A stretch of DNA of 64,000 nucleotides from assembly GCA_009835005.1 (NCBI GenBank), contig WTFG01000004.1, positions 62,001 to 126,000 of the forward strand, written 5' to 3'. Every line of letters begins with the position of its first letter. The stretch's first letter is position 1. The stretch is from Flavobacteriaceae bacterium Ap0902 (GTDB lineage Bacteria > Bacteroidota > Bacteroidia > Flavobacteriales > Weeksellaceae). A program made the translations under genes and the position numbers. The notes under the pieces are model-generated. The model made no database searches and was not told where the DNA came from. It worked only from the letters and a program-made list of their open reading frames with translations. This document shows, piece after piece, positions 45,059-53,242 of this stretch.

Positions 45059-45904
45059 TTATAATAACTTATCTGCAAGGAATAGCGCAGCAATTACAAA
45101 GTAAATAATGATTCCTGTTACGTCCACAAGTGTTCCCACGAAAGAGGCAGAAGCTGTGGCAGGGTCTAAACCAATAGTTCTTAATATAAACGGAATCAAA
45201 GAACCTAACAATGTCCCCCATAGCACGATGAAGATTAAAGAAACACCAACGGTTAATCCTATAAATATCCAATATTCACCATAATCATATAGGTTCATTT
45301 GTTGCCAAAAAAGTATCCTAAGGAACCCTACAGCACCTAAAATTGTCCCTAACATAAATCCTGTTAGAAGTTCCTTCTTCATCACATTACCAAAGAATAG
45401 AATAATTAACCAACCGGCACGTTTCCTCATGAGTGATAGGAGAGGAGTTTGGGTATAAGATAAATATAACCCCTCAGATCCTCCAAATTTATGAATATCC
45501 TCTGTATCACGGTCTGTAATTTCATCTATAATGTCATCAAATGTCACAATGCCCACCAACATTCCATTTTCCGTGACAATAGGCAAGGTAGATCTATCAT
45601 ATTTATCAAAAATATCAAAAGTTTCTTCCATGGGTGTTGTAGCCACAATGGCATTAAAATGATAGTCCATTAAATCTGCGATTTTGATAGAAGGCTCTGC
45701 CATTAATAATTCTCCAATCTTGAGGTCATCTATTAATCTATTGGCGTCATCTACAATGTATAGAAAGTTTAGAGTTTCTGCTTTTTCTTTCTCTTCATTA
45801 TTTAGGAGGTTAATCACATTTTTTATAAAACGATCGGGGAGATTTTCAAACAATCTGGTTCTATTGTCTGGCTTAATGTGATTTAAATACTTTTCTTGAT
45901 ACAT
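45059..45904 (-). pseudogene. mgtE: Magnesium transporter MgtE relic with internal losses
   Basis: An open frame of about 280 residues related to MgtE (normally about 450). Present: the end of the N domain (RTRLFENLPDRFIKN), most of the CBS pair (LNFLYIVDD, RSTLPIVTENGMLVGIVTFDDIIDEI), the plug region and the last membrane helices with TLVDVTGIIIYF. Missing compared with the family: the first ~100 residues; a block between EEKEKA and ETLNFLY (the usual GYPEDSAGRLMT segment); and the helix containing the GGNxGxQ motif, lost between ILFFG and NVMKKEL. All junctions keep frame. The pore helix loss makes Mg2+ transport improbable. ATG 45904 is used; the frame extends to TTG 45943. Confidence 0.75.
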
Positions 45905-46014
45905 GGGTGTAATAAACCTTTGTCTATAAAGGAAAGATAGCAAGAGTTTTTGAAATTATATAGAAAAAATATACGCGTGAATGAACTTTTAAATTTCTAT
46001 TTAAAAGGGATTAA

Positions 46015-46320
46015 TTACTTCTTATTTTGATTGAAATAAAGCCATAGTTTCTTGGCTAGAATCAAAGTGATCGTCCCTCCAATTATAGATACTATGATGT
46101 TAATTAGTAGCAGCGTATAATTAATATCTCCACCAGCCATAATATGCCAAGGATCAAAACCTAAACGCCCGAATGATTTTATAAATGCCGTACCACCAAA
46201 AACACCAATAAGGGTATTACCTGTTATACCAAAACTAAATTGTTTATAAGAATATCCCAAGGTATTAGCACCGAGAATTCCCCAAAAAATACTGGCCAAT
46301 GCAATAAATGATTCTATCAT
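46015..46320 (-). CDS. Small membrane protein downstream of cydAB
   Basis: A 101-residue hydrophobic protein with about three membrane segments (5-21, 32-46, 68-92) and a glycine-rich middle (GITGNTLIGVFGGTAFIKSF), ending KKLWLYFNQNKK. It resembles GlsB/YeaQ-type small membrane proteins in composition only. It follows cydB by 11 nt on the same strand, so it belongs to the oxidase operon. It is too long for a CydX-type subunit; whether it assists the oxidase is unknown. Confidence 0.65.
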   Translation of the reverse strand: MIESFIALASIFWGILGANTLGYSYKQFSFGITGNTLIGVFGGTAFIKSFGRLGFDPWHIMAGGDINYTLLLINIIVSIIGGTITLILAKKLWLYFNQNKK

Positions 46321-46331
46321 ATTTATAGTTA

Positions 46332-47405
46332 TTAATGGCCATAATCCATGTCATCTATTTTGCCACCTAAAAGACGTTTTTGTATAATCGTATAAATGAT
46401 TATTAAAATAAGACCTAAAATGAACCAATATACCGCTACAGATAATTCATAAGCGTGTGCAGATGTATTGTATATAGTCAACGGTGGATTGATGCTATTG
46501 GTAGAACGTAGCATTACAGGAAACATAGAGGCCAGCGTTGCAGTAATCCCTCCTATAATCACCAAGGTAGAAAGCACAAAACCATAGAAATTATTCTTGA
46601 TTTTTTTTCTAAAAAATAGACCTATTAACCCCACAAAATATATCAAAGGGAAAATGATTAAATACGGTCTTTGACTAAAATTATTTAATGCATCTGGATT
46701 TATTTTGAGCCATGTCCATAGAGAAAAAATCGTAAGACCCAAAAGAACGATATTTAAAATGAAGATGATATTTTTTAATTTATCATTAATGGTGGAATTC
46801 GTTTTTAATATAATCCAATTGGCACCATGAATGGCCAACGCGACTACTGCAATAAGGCCAATAATCAAAGTGAACCAATCTATAACACCGGGTGTATGGC
46901 TCAAAGGACTAAATGTACTATCCCAAAGTGGCAAGAAGAAATAATGCCCTTCATAAATAGGTTCTCCATTCTGGATTTCGCCTAAATTAACTCCTCTGGC
47001 AATATTCCCCAACGCAACCCCAAAGAATAGGGCTAATAATAAACTAGCAATCCCAAAAGAAGCATCCCAGATAGCTTTCCACATGCTGCTATCAAACTGA
47101 GATCTGAGTTCTAAACCAATCGCTCTAAAAACAATCAACCACAAGACAATAATTAAGGGCAGATAGAATCCACTAAATACAGAAGCGTAATACGTGGGAA
47201 ATGCCATAAATAATAAACCTCCTGCTGCCACAAGCCAAACCTCATTAGAATCCCAATACAATCCTGCCGCTTTAGCAATTACTTCTTTATCCTTTTCTTT
47301 TTTTGCAAAAAATAGATGTATAATACCTGTGCCAAAGTCATAACCATCCAGCACAAAAAACACGGTTAATATAATAGCTATGACAACAAACCATAAAATT
47401 TCCAT
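46332..47405 (-). CDS. cydB: Cytochrome bd oxidase subunit II
   Basis: A 357-residue integral membrane subunit with about nine helices. The N-terminus MEILWFVVIAIILTVFFVLDGYDFGTGI is the CydB signature, followed by WDSNEVWLVAAGG. It partners CydA in the quinol:O2 oxidoreductase that supports respiration at low oxygen. It begins 3 nt after the cydA stop, and a small membrane protein gene follows. Confidence 0.95.
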   Translation of the reverse strand: MEILWFVVIAIILTVFFVLDGYDFGTGIIHLFFAKKEKDKEVIAKAAGLYWDSNEVWLVAAGGLLFMAFPTYYASVFSGFYLPLIIVLWLIVFRAIGLELRSQFDSSMWKAIWDASFGIASLLLALFFGVALGNIARGVNLGEIQNGEPIYEGHYFFLPLWDSTFSPLSHTPGVIDWFTLIIGLIAVVALAIHGANWIILKTNSTINDKLKNIIFILNIVLLGLTIFSLWTWLKINPDALNNFSQRPYLIIFPLIYFVGLIGLFFRKKIKNNFYGFVLSTLVIIGGITATLASMFPVMLRSTNSINPPLTIYNTSAHAYELSVAVYWFILGLILIIIYTIIQKRLLGGKIDDMDYGH

Positions 47406-47408
47406 AAT

Positions 47409-48740
47409 CTAGTGTTTTTGAGGTTTTGGTCCATGGTGAATCGTTTTCCCTACCAATAATAAAAATAATAAGCCTAAAAGCATATATAAGCCAACGAATC
47501 CCAAAAGGGTGAATAAAGTATTACCAGAGGATACGTTAGGTGAAATTCCTTCTGTTGTGCGCATCAAGCCATAGACTAGCCATGGTTGTCTCCCAAGTTC
47601 TGCGGTGTACCATCCTGTCATATTAGCAATGTAGGGAAACGGAACCAATATCATAATCACCCACAAAAGCGGTTTCATTTTGTATAATTTATCCCTGTAT
47701 AGGAAAAAGGCTGCTAACACCATCACTGCTATAAAAATGGTTCCTAATCCCACCATGATATGATAGGAATAATATAAGGCTGGCACATTATCTGGAAGTT
47801 CGTCCTCCTCAAATTGATCCATGCCTACAATTTGTTGATTCCAGTCTTGGTAGGTCAAGAAACTTAAAACATTAGGTACAGCGATTTTATTATCTAATTT
47901 TTTGTTCAGCATATCTGGTTGTCCAATGAGAACAATTTCTGCACCTGCTTCTTCTGTGTGGAAAATTCCTTCCATTGCCGCAAAAGATGCCGGTTGATAT
48001 TTTGCTACATTTTTAGCATTCCAATCTCCTGTGGGTACGGCGACCAGAATACTAGAAATAACCCCAAAAATGACACCTGTCTTCAAGAATAATTTACCGT
48101 ATTCTAAATCTTTTTTCTTTAAAATATAGAAAGCACCAATACCTGCTACCACAAAGGCAGAGGTCACCACAGATGCCAGCTGATTGTGCAAGAATGCTGG
48201 CAATAGCCACGGATTACTAAATAATGCTTGGAAGTTATCCAAGACAAAGACGCCATTTTCTAAAATTTCATATCCCACAGGGTTTTGCATCCAAGCGTTG
48301 GTAGCAAGAATAAACCATCCACTCAGCCAAGAACCTAGAAAAACTAAAAACCCTGTGACAAAGTGTAATCGCTGCCCCATTAGTTTTTCTCCAAAGATAA
48401 ATAAGGCTAAAAAGGAAGATTCTAAAACAAAAGAAAAGATGCCTTCCATCGCCAAGGTTTGTCCTATAACACTTCCTGTTAATTCAGAGAATTTAGCCCA
48501 ATTGGTACCAAATTGAAATTCCATAGGAATTCCCGTGACGACGCCCATGGTGAAATTAATGGCAAATATCTTCATAAAGAATTTTGCAGCATGGTTGTAT
48601 TTTTCCACTTTGGATTTTAAATATCTCCACTTGAAGTACACAATCATGAGAGACAATCCCATGGTCAACTGTGGAAATATATAGTGAAAGGTGATAGTGA
48701 ATGCGAATTGCAGCCTATCATAAAATATTAAATCTTCCAT
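47409..48740 (-). CDS. cydA: Cytochrome bd oxidase subunit I
   Basis: A 443-residue subunit carrying haems b558, b595 and d. Features: the N-terminal RLQFAFTITFHYIFPQLTMGLSL with the haem His, the GxxxEFQFGTNW segment (GIPMEFQFGTNW), the quinol-binding loop, and the GRQPWLVYGLMRT motif near the end. The loop is of the short type found outside enterobacteria. It heads the operon cydA-cydB-small membrane gene. A 7-bp inverted repeat lies in its leader. Confidence 0.95.
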   Translation of the reverse strand: MEDLIFYDRLQFAFTITFHYIFPQLTMGLSLMIVYFKWRYLKSKVEKYNHAAKFFMKIFAINFTMGVVTGIPMEFQFGTNWAKFSELTGSVIGQTLAMEGIFSFVLESSFLALFIFGEKLMGQRLHFVTGFLVFLGSWLSGWFILATNAWMQNPVGYEILENGVFVLDNFQALFSNPWLLPAFLHNQLASVVTSAFVVAGIGAFYILKKKDLEYGKLFLKTGVIFGVISSILVAVPTGDWNAKNVAKYQPASFAAMEGIFHTEEAGAEIVLIGQPDMLNKKLDNKIAVPNVLSFLTYQDWNQQIVGMDQFEEDELPDNVPALYYSYHIMVGLGTIFIAVMVLAAFFLYRDKLYKMKPLLWVIMILVPFPYIANMTGWYTAELGRQPWLVYGLMRTTEGISPNVSSGNTLFTLLGFVGLYMLLGLLFLLLVGKTIHHGPKPQKH

Positions 48741-48760
48741 ATTGAGTGTTTCTAATTAAT

Positions 48761-48780
48761 AGAGAACGCCTTTGTTCTCT
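48761..48780. promoter_or_regulatory. Inverted repeat in the cydA leader
   Basis: AGAGAAC (48761-48767) and GTTCTCT (48774-48780) form a perfect 7-bp dyad with a 6-nt centre, 21 nt upstream of the cydA ATG. A TATCTTAG sequence further upstream on the minus strand may be a weak -7 box. Either an operator or an RNA hairpin. Confidence 0.45.
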
Positions 48781-48894
48781 GATAGAAAATATTTGCAACT
48801 AAGATAGTCAAATTCAAATGATGGGTACTCAATGATTTAACCTTTTTTTCCTAAAAGCGATATAAATCATATTTAGTTTAATTAAAATATGATT

Positions 48895-48908
48895 GTAACC
48901 TATGTAAC
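48895..48908. promoter_or_regulatory. FNR-like half-site pair before the YeeE gene
   Basis: GTAAC-CTAT-GTAAC has the same 5-4-5 layout as the perfect dyad at 50280-50293 with one differing base in the second half. It lies about 54 nt before the first gene of the sulfur cluster. A shared Crp/Fnr-type regulator is conceivable. Confidence 0.35.
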
Positions 48909-48962
48909 TAAGAATTACTCTAAATAGTCTGATATTTGTAATCAAAATTTAAAAGAAAAATT

Positions 48963-49520
48963 ATGGAATGGATATTAAAACCTTGGCCGTGGTATATAGG
49001 CGGACCATTAATAGCACTAACCATGTTTGTTTTACTTTGGGTAGGTAAAACTTTTGGAATGTCATCTAATTTAAGAACGCTATGTAGTATAGGTGGAGCT
49101 GGAAAAATGAGTGACTTTTTTAGATTTGATTGGAAAAGCCAACGGTGGAATCTACTTGTAATGGTGGGTGTAGGTATTGGTGGTTTTATCGCCTCTAATT
49201 TTTTATCTCATGACCAAGCACCAGATTTGAATCCTGATACCATCGCTCAATTACAAAAATATGGGATAGATAGTGCTGGTGAGACCTATTTACCTACAGA
49301 GCTTTATGGAATGGATGCCTTTTCAGAACCTTCTACCCTATTGCTTTTACTCATTGGAGGATTCTTAGTAGGTTTTGGCGCTAGATATGCAGGTGGGTGT
49401 ACCTCTGGACATTCAATTTCTGGAATTAGTAATTTACAATTACCCTCATTAATCGCTACCATTGGATTCTTCATAGGTGGTTTGATCATGGTTCACTTAA
49501 TTTTTCCTTTTATATTTTAA
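48963..49520 (+). CDS. YeeE/YedE-family sulfur-compound transporter, first half
   Basis: A 185-residue membrane protein with about four helices. The motif RYAGGCTSGHSISGI near residues 138-152 contains the conserved Cys of the YeeE/TsuA family, which moves thiosulfate or related sulfur species through the membrane by transient Cys contacts. In this phylum the family occurs as two half-size proteins; the second is 32 nt downstream. Together they feed sulfur to the persulfide dioxygenase and rhodaneses nearby. Confidence 0.88.
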   Translation: MEWILKPWPWYIGGPLIALTMFVLLWVGKTFGMSSNLRTLCSIGGAGKMSDFFRFDWKSQRWNLLVMVGVGIGGFIASNFLSHDQAPDLNPDTIAQLQKYGIDSAGETYLPTELYGMDAFSEPSTLLLLLIGGFLVGFGARYAGGCTSGHSISGISNLQLPSLIATIGFFIGGLIMVHLIFPFIF

Positions 49521-49552
49521 ATAATCACCTCACAATCAATTAAAAAAATACA

Positions 49553-49969
49553 ATGATGAAATCTCTTATATATTTGATTATCGGTACTTTTTTTGGTATC
49601 GTTTTATTTAAATCAGAAGCCGCTTCTTGGTTTAGAATTTATGAAATGTTTAATTTCCAATCTTTCCACATGTATGGAATTATGGGTTCTGCCTTGGCGT
49701 TAGGAATTATTGTGGTTCAATTCATAAAGCGCAGTCATTTAAAAGATGTAGAAGGCAATCCTATCACCATTCCAGCCAAAGATAAAAGTGTACCTAGGTA
49801 TTTATTTGGTGGTATCATCTTTGGGCTTGGGTGGGCGTTGGCAGGGGCATGTCCTGGGCCTATGTATGTTCTTGTGGGGGCTGGTTATCTACCGATTTTA
49901 GTTGTCCTTGGTGGAGCCATTCTAGGAACATTCATTTATGGTCTTCTTAGAGATAAACTTCCGCATTAA
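49553..49969 (+). CDS. YeeE/YedE-family transporter, second half (DUF6691-like)
   Basis: A 138-residue membrane protein with four helices. FGLGWALAGACPGPMYVLVGAG near 95-116 holds the second conserved Cys motif (GACPGP) of YeeE/YedE. It probably pairs with the preceding half-transporter to make one channel. The start ATG could be at 49553 or the adjacent Met codon. Confidence 0.88.
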   Translation: MMKSLIYLIIGTFFGIVLFKSEAASWFRIYEMFNFQSFHMYGIMGSALALGIIVVQFIKRSHLKDVEGNPITIPAKDKSVPRYLFGGIIFGLGWALAGACPGPMYVLVGAGYLPILVVLGGAILGTFIYGLLRDKLPH

Positions 49970-50016
49970 TTCCAAAGGTTTTGGTTTTGTAGGTTTCTTT
50001 TAAAATCATCCAATCT

Positions 50017-50142
50017 ATTGGGCTCATGATATTTTATGCCTCTGTGATGATTTTGGCATCAATTGCCATGATTCGTCCTAAAAAAGCAAGTTTAGATATT
50101 CATCCACAGTTATTAAATACGACTGTTCTTTGGAAGTGGTAG
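50017..50142 (+). pseudogene. TauE/SafE sulfite-exporter remnant
   Basis: Between the YeeE pair and the dioxygenase gene, a 41-codon frame reads IGLMIFYASVMILASIAMIRPKK and ends LNTTVLWKW before TAG at 50140. The hydrophobic part resembles the repeated membrane segment of TauE/SafE sulfite exporters, a usual member of this kind of cluster. The rest of such a gene (about 250 residues) is absent. The remaining part of the 441-nt gap contains a 36-bp repeat and a small dyad. Confidence 0.6.
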
Positions 50143-50217
50143 AGGAAATTTTGGTAGAAATCTACTTGCTATAAAATTGGATTGATTTAGATTAAAAAAT
50201 GAAATTGACTGGGTTGA

Positions 50218-50253
50218 CTAATCTGTATCGTTTATTTAGGACTAGACAAAAGG
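50218..50253 (+). repeat. 36-bp dispersed repeat, copy 2
   Basis: Matches the reverse complement of 31207-31242 at 35 of 36 positions. It lies 158 nt before the dioxygenase gene and in the same orientation relative to that gene as copy 1 is to the surface-protein gene. Similarity stops at both ends. Confidence 0.85.
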
Positions 50254-50279
50254 AACTAATTTTCTATGTCTAAGTATAT

Positions 50280-50293
50280 GTAACAGCCGTTAC
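50280..50293. promoter_or_regulatory. FNR/Crp-like dyad before the persulfide dioxygenase gene
   Basis: GTAAC-AGCC-GTTAC is a perfect 5-bp inverted repeat with a 4-nt centre, the geometry of FNR-type sites. It lies about 118 nt upstream of the ATG. Confidence 0.4.
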
Positions 50294-50410
50294 CTAAAAA
50301 GTAAATATTAATTGATAAATTTGAATTATAAATTAAATGATCAAAGAATCAGTTTCAATCTAAAATTAATAAAAGATTCAACTTTTTTAAACAATTAAAA
50401 ATAAAAGATT

Positions 50411-51796
50411 ATGTTTTTTCAACAAGTATATGATGAGACTTTAGCACAAGCCAGCTATTTCATTGGTTGTCAAGCTAAAGGTAAAGCAATGGTAATTGAT
50501 GCACAAAGAGATGTGGATGTATATTTAGAGATTGCAGAAAAAAACAACATGAAAATCACGCATGTCACAGAAACGCATATTCATGCAGATTTCTTGAGTG
50601 GAACCAGAGAATTAGCCGCTATCACAGGAGCAGAAATGTATTTGTCTGATGAAGGAGGAGAGGATTGGCAATACCAATTTCCTCATCATGGATTAAAGGA
50701 TGGAGACAAAATAGAAGTTGGGAATTTAACTTTTGAAGTTCTTCACACGCCCGGTCATACACCAGAAAGCATAAGTTTCTTATTAACAGACAATCCTGCC
50801 TCTAAGGAACCTGTGATGATTTTCACTGGAGATTTTGTATTTGTGGGGGATGTTGGAAGGCCAGATTTATTAGAAAAAGCTGCTGGCATCATGGGTACCA
50901 AAGAAGAGGGTGCGCATCAAATGTATCAGTCTATAGAAAGATTTGCGGCACTGCCAGATTATATTCAAGTTTGGCCGGGACATGGTGCAGGTTCCGCTTG
51001 TGGCAAGGCACTTGGTGCCGTACCTAGTTCTACCATTGGATATGAGAAAATTAGAAACTGGGCCTTTCAATACCCCAAGAATGAATCTGGATTTGTAGAT
51101 TATTTATTAGAGGGACAGCCGGAACCTCCTAAATATTTTGCAAAAATGAAGGAGTTGAACAAAGTGAGTAGACCGCTATTGCTAGAAGTTCCTAAACATG
51201 CAGAATTAACCAAAGAGGAATTCCTAAAGGCATATCAGGATGGTGTTAAAATAATAGATACAAGACCAAAAACAGAGTTTGCACAAGGTTTTATTCCTAA
51301 TGCAATTAATATACAGCATAATAAATCATTATCCACTTGGGCCGGTTGGTTTTTAAATTATGAAGAACAATTTATTCTAATTGCGAAGGCAGATGAGATG
51401 GAGGATTTGACACGTAAATTAATGCGTATCGGGTTAGATAATATTTATGGATACTATACAGATATTCAAAATTTAGGACTAGAATTAGAAACAGAAGATA
51501 TAATAGATGCAGCAGAATTTGAAACTTATATTGGTAATCCTAATGCGCAAATTGTTGATATTAGAAGTCAATCGGAATATGATGAATTCCATGTGGAAGG
51601 GGCAGAACATATTTTCATTGGGGACATAGAGGATAATCTGGATAGATTTAACAAAGACAAACAAATTGTAATCCATTGTGAAAGTGGAGATAGAGCGACC
51701 ATTGCACAATCCATTTTAGCAAAACATGGCTTTAAAGATGTTAAGAATTATTCTGCAGGGATGAAGCAATGGAGAGAATTAAAAATGACAGTTTAA
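50411..51796 (+). CDS. Persulfide dioxygenase-rhodanese fusion
   Basis: A 461-residue fusion. Residues 1-240 are a metallo-beta-lactamase fold of the ETHE1/persulfide dioxygenase type: THIHADF (His56, His58, Asp60), HTPGHTPES and FTGDF supply the mono-iron ligands; Phe61 replaces the His of dizinc enzymes, as expected for an iron enzyme. Two rhodanese domains follow: the first (about 268-355) lacks the active Cys, the second (about 370-461) has HCESGDR with the Cys. It oxidises persulfide to sulfite in the cytoplasm and can pass sulfur on. A single rhodanese gene follows. Confidence 0.92.
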   Translation: MFFQQVYDETLAQASYFIGCQAKGKAMVIDAQRDVDVYLEIAEKNNMKITHVTETHIHADFLSGTRELAAITGAEMYLSDEGGEDWQYQFPHHGLKDGDKIEVGNLTFEVLHTPGHTPESISFLLTDNPASKEPVMIFTGDFVFVGDVGRPDLLEKAAGIMGTKEEGAHQMYQSIERFAALPDYIQVWPGHGAGSACGKALGAVPSSTIGYEKIRNWAFQYPKNESGFVDYLLEGQPEPPKYFAKMKELNKVSRPLLLEVPKHAELTKEEFLKAYQDGVKIIDTRPKTEFAQGFIPNAINIQHNKSLSTWAGWFLNYEEQFILIAKADEMEDLTRKLMRIGLDNIYGYYTDIQNLGLELETEDIIDAAEFETYIGNPNAQIVDIRSQSEYDEFHVEGAEHIFIGDIEDNLDRFNKDKQIVIHCESGDRATIAQSILAKHGFKDVKNYSAGMKQWRELKMTV

Positions 51797-51865
51797 ATAA
51801 ATCACATACAAAGTAAATTAGAAGGCACGTCAACTGGCGTGCTACTAATTTTTATATAGTTAGTT

Positions 51866-52186
51866 ATGGAGAATATTAAAGAAGAAGTATGGAGAGAGAG
51901 AATAGCCAAGGACAAGGATGCTGTTATTTTGGATGTAAGAACACCCATGGAATGGCAGGATGGTGTTTTAAAAAATGCTATACTTATCAATTTTCATGAT
52001 CAAGATAATTTCTTGGCAGCAATGGAGAGTATGGATAAATCTAAAAACTTTTATATCTATTGTAAAAGTGGTCAACGTAGCGCCTATGCCTGTAAAATTT
52101 TGGACAATCTAGGAGCTAATCATACTTATAATTTGATAGGGGGAATCATTGTGTGGAAAGGAGAAACTCATCCTTATCAAGGTTAA
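51866..52186 (+). CDS. Rhodanese-domain protein
   Basis: A 106-residue single rhodanese. The active-site loop CKSGQRSAYAC (Cys near 72) is intact, and DVRTPMEWQDGVLKNAILINF is the typical N-terminal part. No signal peptide, so it is a cytoplasmic sulfur transferase. It closes the sulfur cluster 69 nt downstream of the dioxygenase. Confidence 0.9.
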   Translation: MENIKEEVWRERIAKDKDAVILDVRTPMEWQDGVLKNAILINFHDQDNFLAAMESMDKSKNFYIYCKSGQRSAYACKILDNLGANHTYNLIGGIIVWKGETHPYQG

Positions 52187-52317
52187 ATCTTATAATGACA
52201 ATATTTGAACTTGAAAATAGCTTATGTCTATAAATGATATAAGCTTTTTATATTAAAACTCATTGGGTCTATTAGCAAGACATGGCAGCTTGTAGTATCT
52301 CTTTTATTGAAAGTAAA

Positions 52318-53043
52318 CTATGATGATTTGTCCTTTTTAGTTTTCTCTGCTTGTATAATATTCTTTTTGACCTGTTGATAGGTATAATCTTTGGCTTCTG
52401 CATAGGAAATCCCATATTTCTTTTCAAAATCTATCAATACGGGTGGAAATTTATCAAATAATTGTTGATAATATAAATCTAGTTGCGGTTTAGAAGGTAA
52501 ATCATAAGCCAACTTCAATTGAAACCTTCTGAGCAAGGCTATATCTATAATTTCCACATAATTGGTGGCACCTATGAGCATGGTTTCGGGGTTCAAAGCA
52601 TCTATTTGTTGCAGGAGTGTATTCACAATGCGTCTCATTTCTCCAGCATCCTTATCATCTTCATCTCTGGATTTTCCTATAAAATCAAATTCATCTATAA
52701 ACAGAATGGCTTTGTCCAATCTTGCATTTCTAAACACCTCTGTAATATTTTTGGCCGTTTCACCCAGACGAGAAGATACAAAACCACCCAAATGTAATGT
52801 AATGATTTTCTTGTCTAATCGTTGGGCAATTGCATGTGCGGTGGCTGTTTTTCCACATCCTGTACTTCCATATAACAGGATTTTATTATCTATTGGTAAA
52901 TTATATTGACTTAATGCTTCTATAAATTCAAACTCCTCTATGAGTTGGTTGATTTTAATTCTATTTTCTTCTGAAAGATGTAATTCTTCTAAAGTTAAAG
53001 TTTCTGTATATTTATTATAAGTAGTTAAAGGTGGTGTTGCCAT
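52318..53043 (-). CDS. Small AAA+ ATPase
   Basis: A 241-residue single AAA module: Walker A GSTGCGKTATA near 59-69, Walker B AILFIDEFDFIG near 111-122, sensor 1 IGATNY near 157-162, and RR near 172-173 as arginine finger. The short N-terminal helix and C-terminal lid are present but no extra domain is seen. It resembles ATPases of the spastin/CDC48-like group. Substrate and partner unknown; neighbours give no clue. Confidence 0.85.
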   Translation of the reverse strand: MATPPLTTYNKYTETLTLEELHLSEENRIKINQLIEEFEFIEALSQYNLPIDNKILLYGSTGCGKTATAHAIAQRLDKKIITLHLGGFVSSRLGETAKNITEVFRNARLDKAILFIDEFDFIGKSRDEDDKDAGEMRRIVNTLLQQIDALNPETMLIGATNYVEIIDIALLRRFQLKLAYDLPSKPQLDLYYQQLFDKFPPVLIDFEKKYGISYAEAKDYTYQQVKKNIIQAEKTKKDKSS

Positions 53044-53242
53044 GGGTGATTTTTCACAAAGTTAGTAAGTCTTAAATTAGTAAGTTTTAATATTTAAAAA
53101 TTTAAATCAATCCACGAATATAGCAGTCCAACAAAATTAAAGAGAAGTAATGGAAATATAAATATAAAAAAGTGATAGTTTTGTGTTAATGATTAGGAAT
53201 ATATTTTGCTTTATTATAATAAATAGAATAGCATATCAATAA

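Noticed and set aside
28736-45904. A composite transposon bounded by the two IS3 fragments
   Set aside because: Both fragments lack orfB function and complete ends, and the type III operon lies outside them, so mobility as a unit is not supported.
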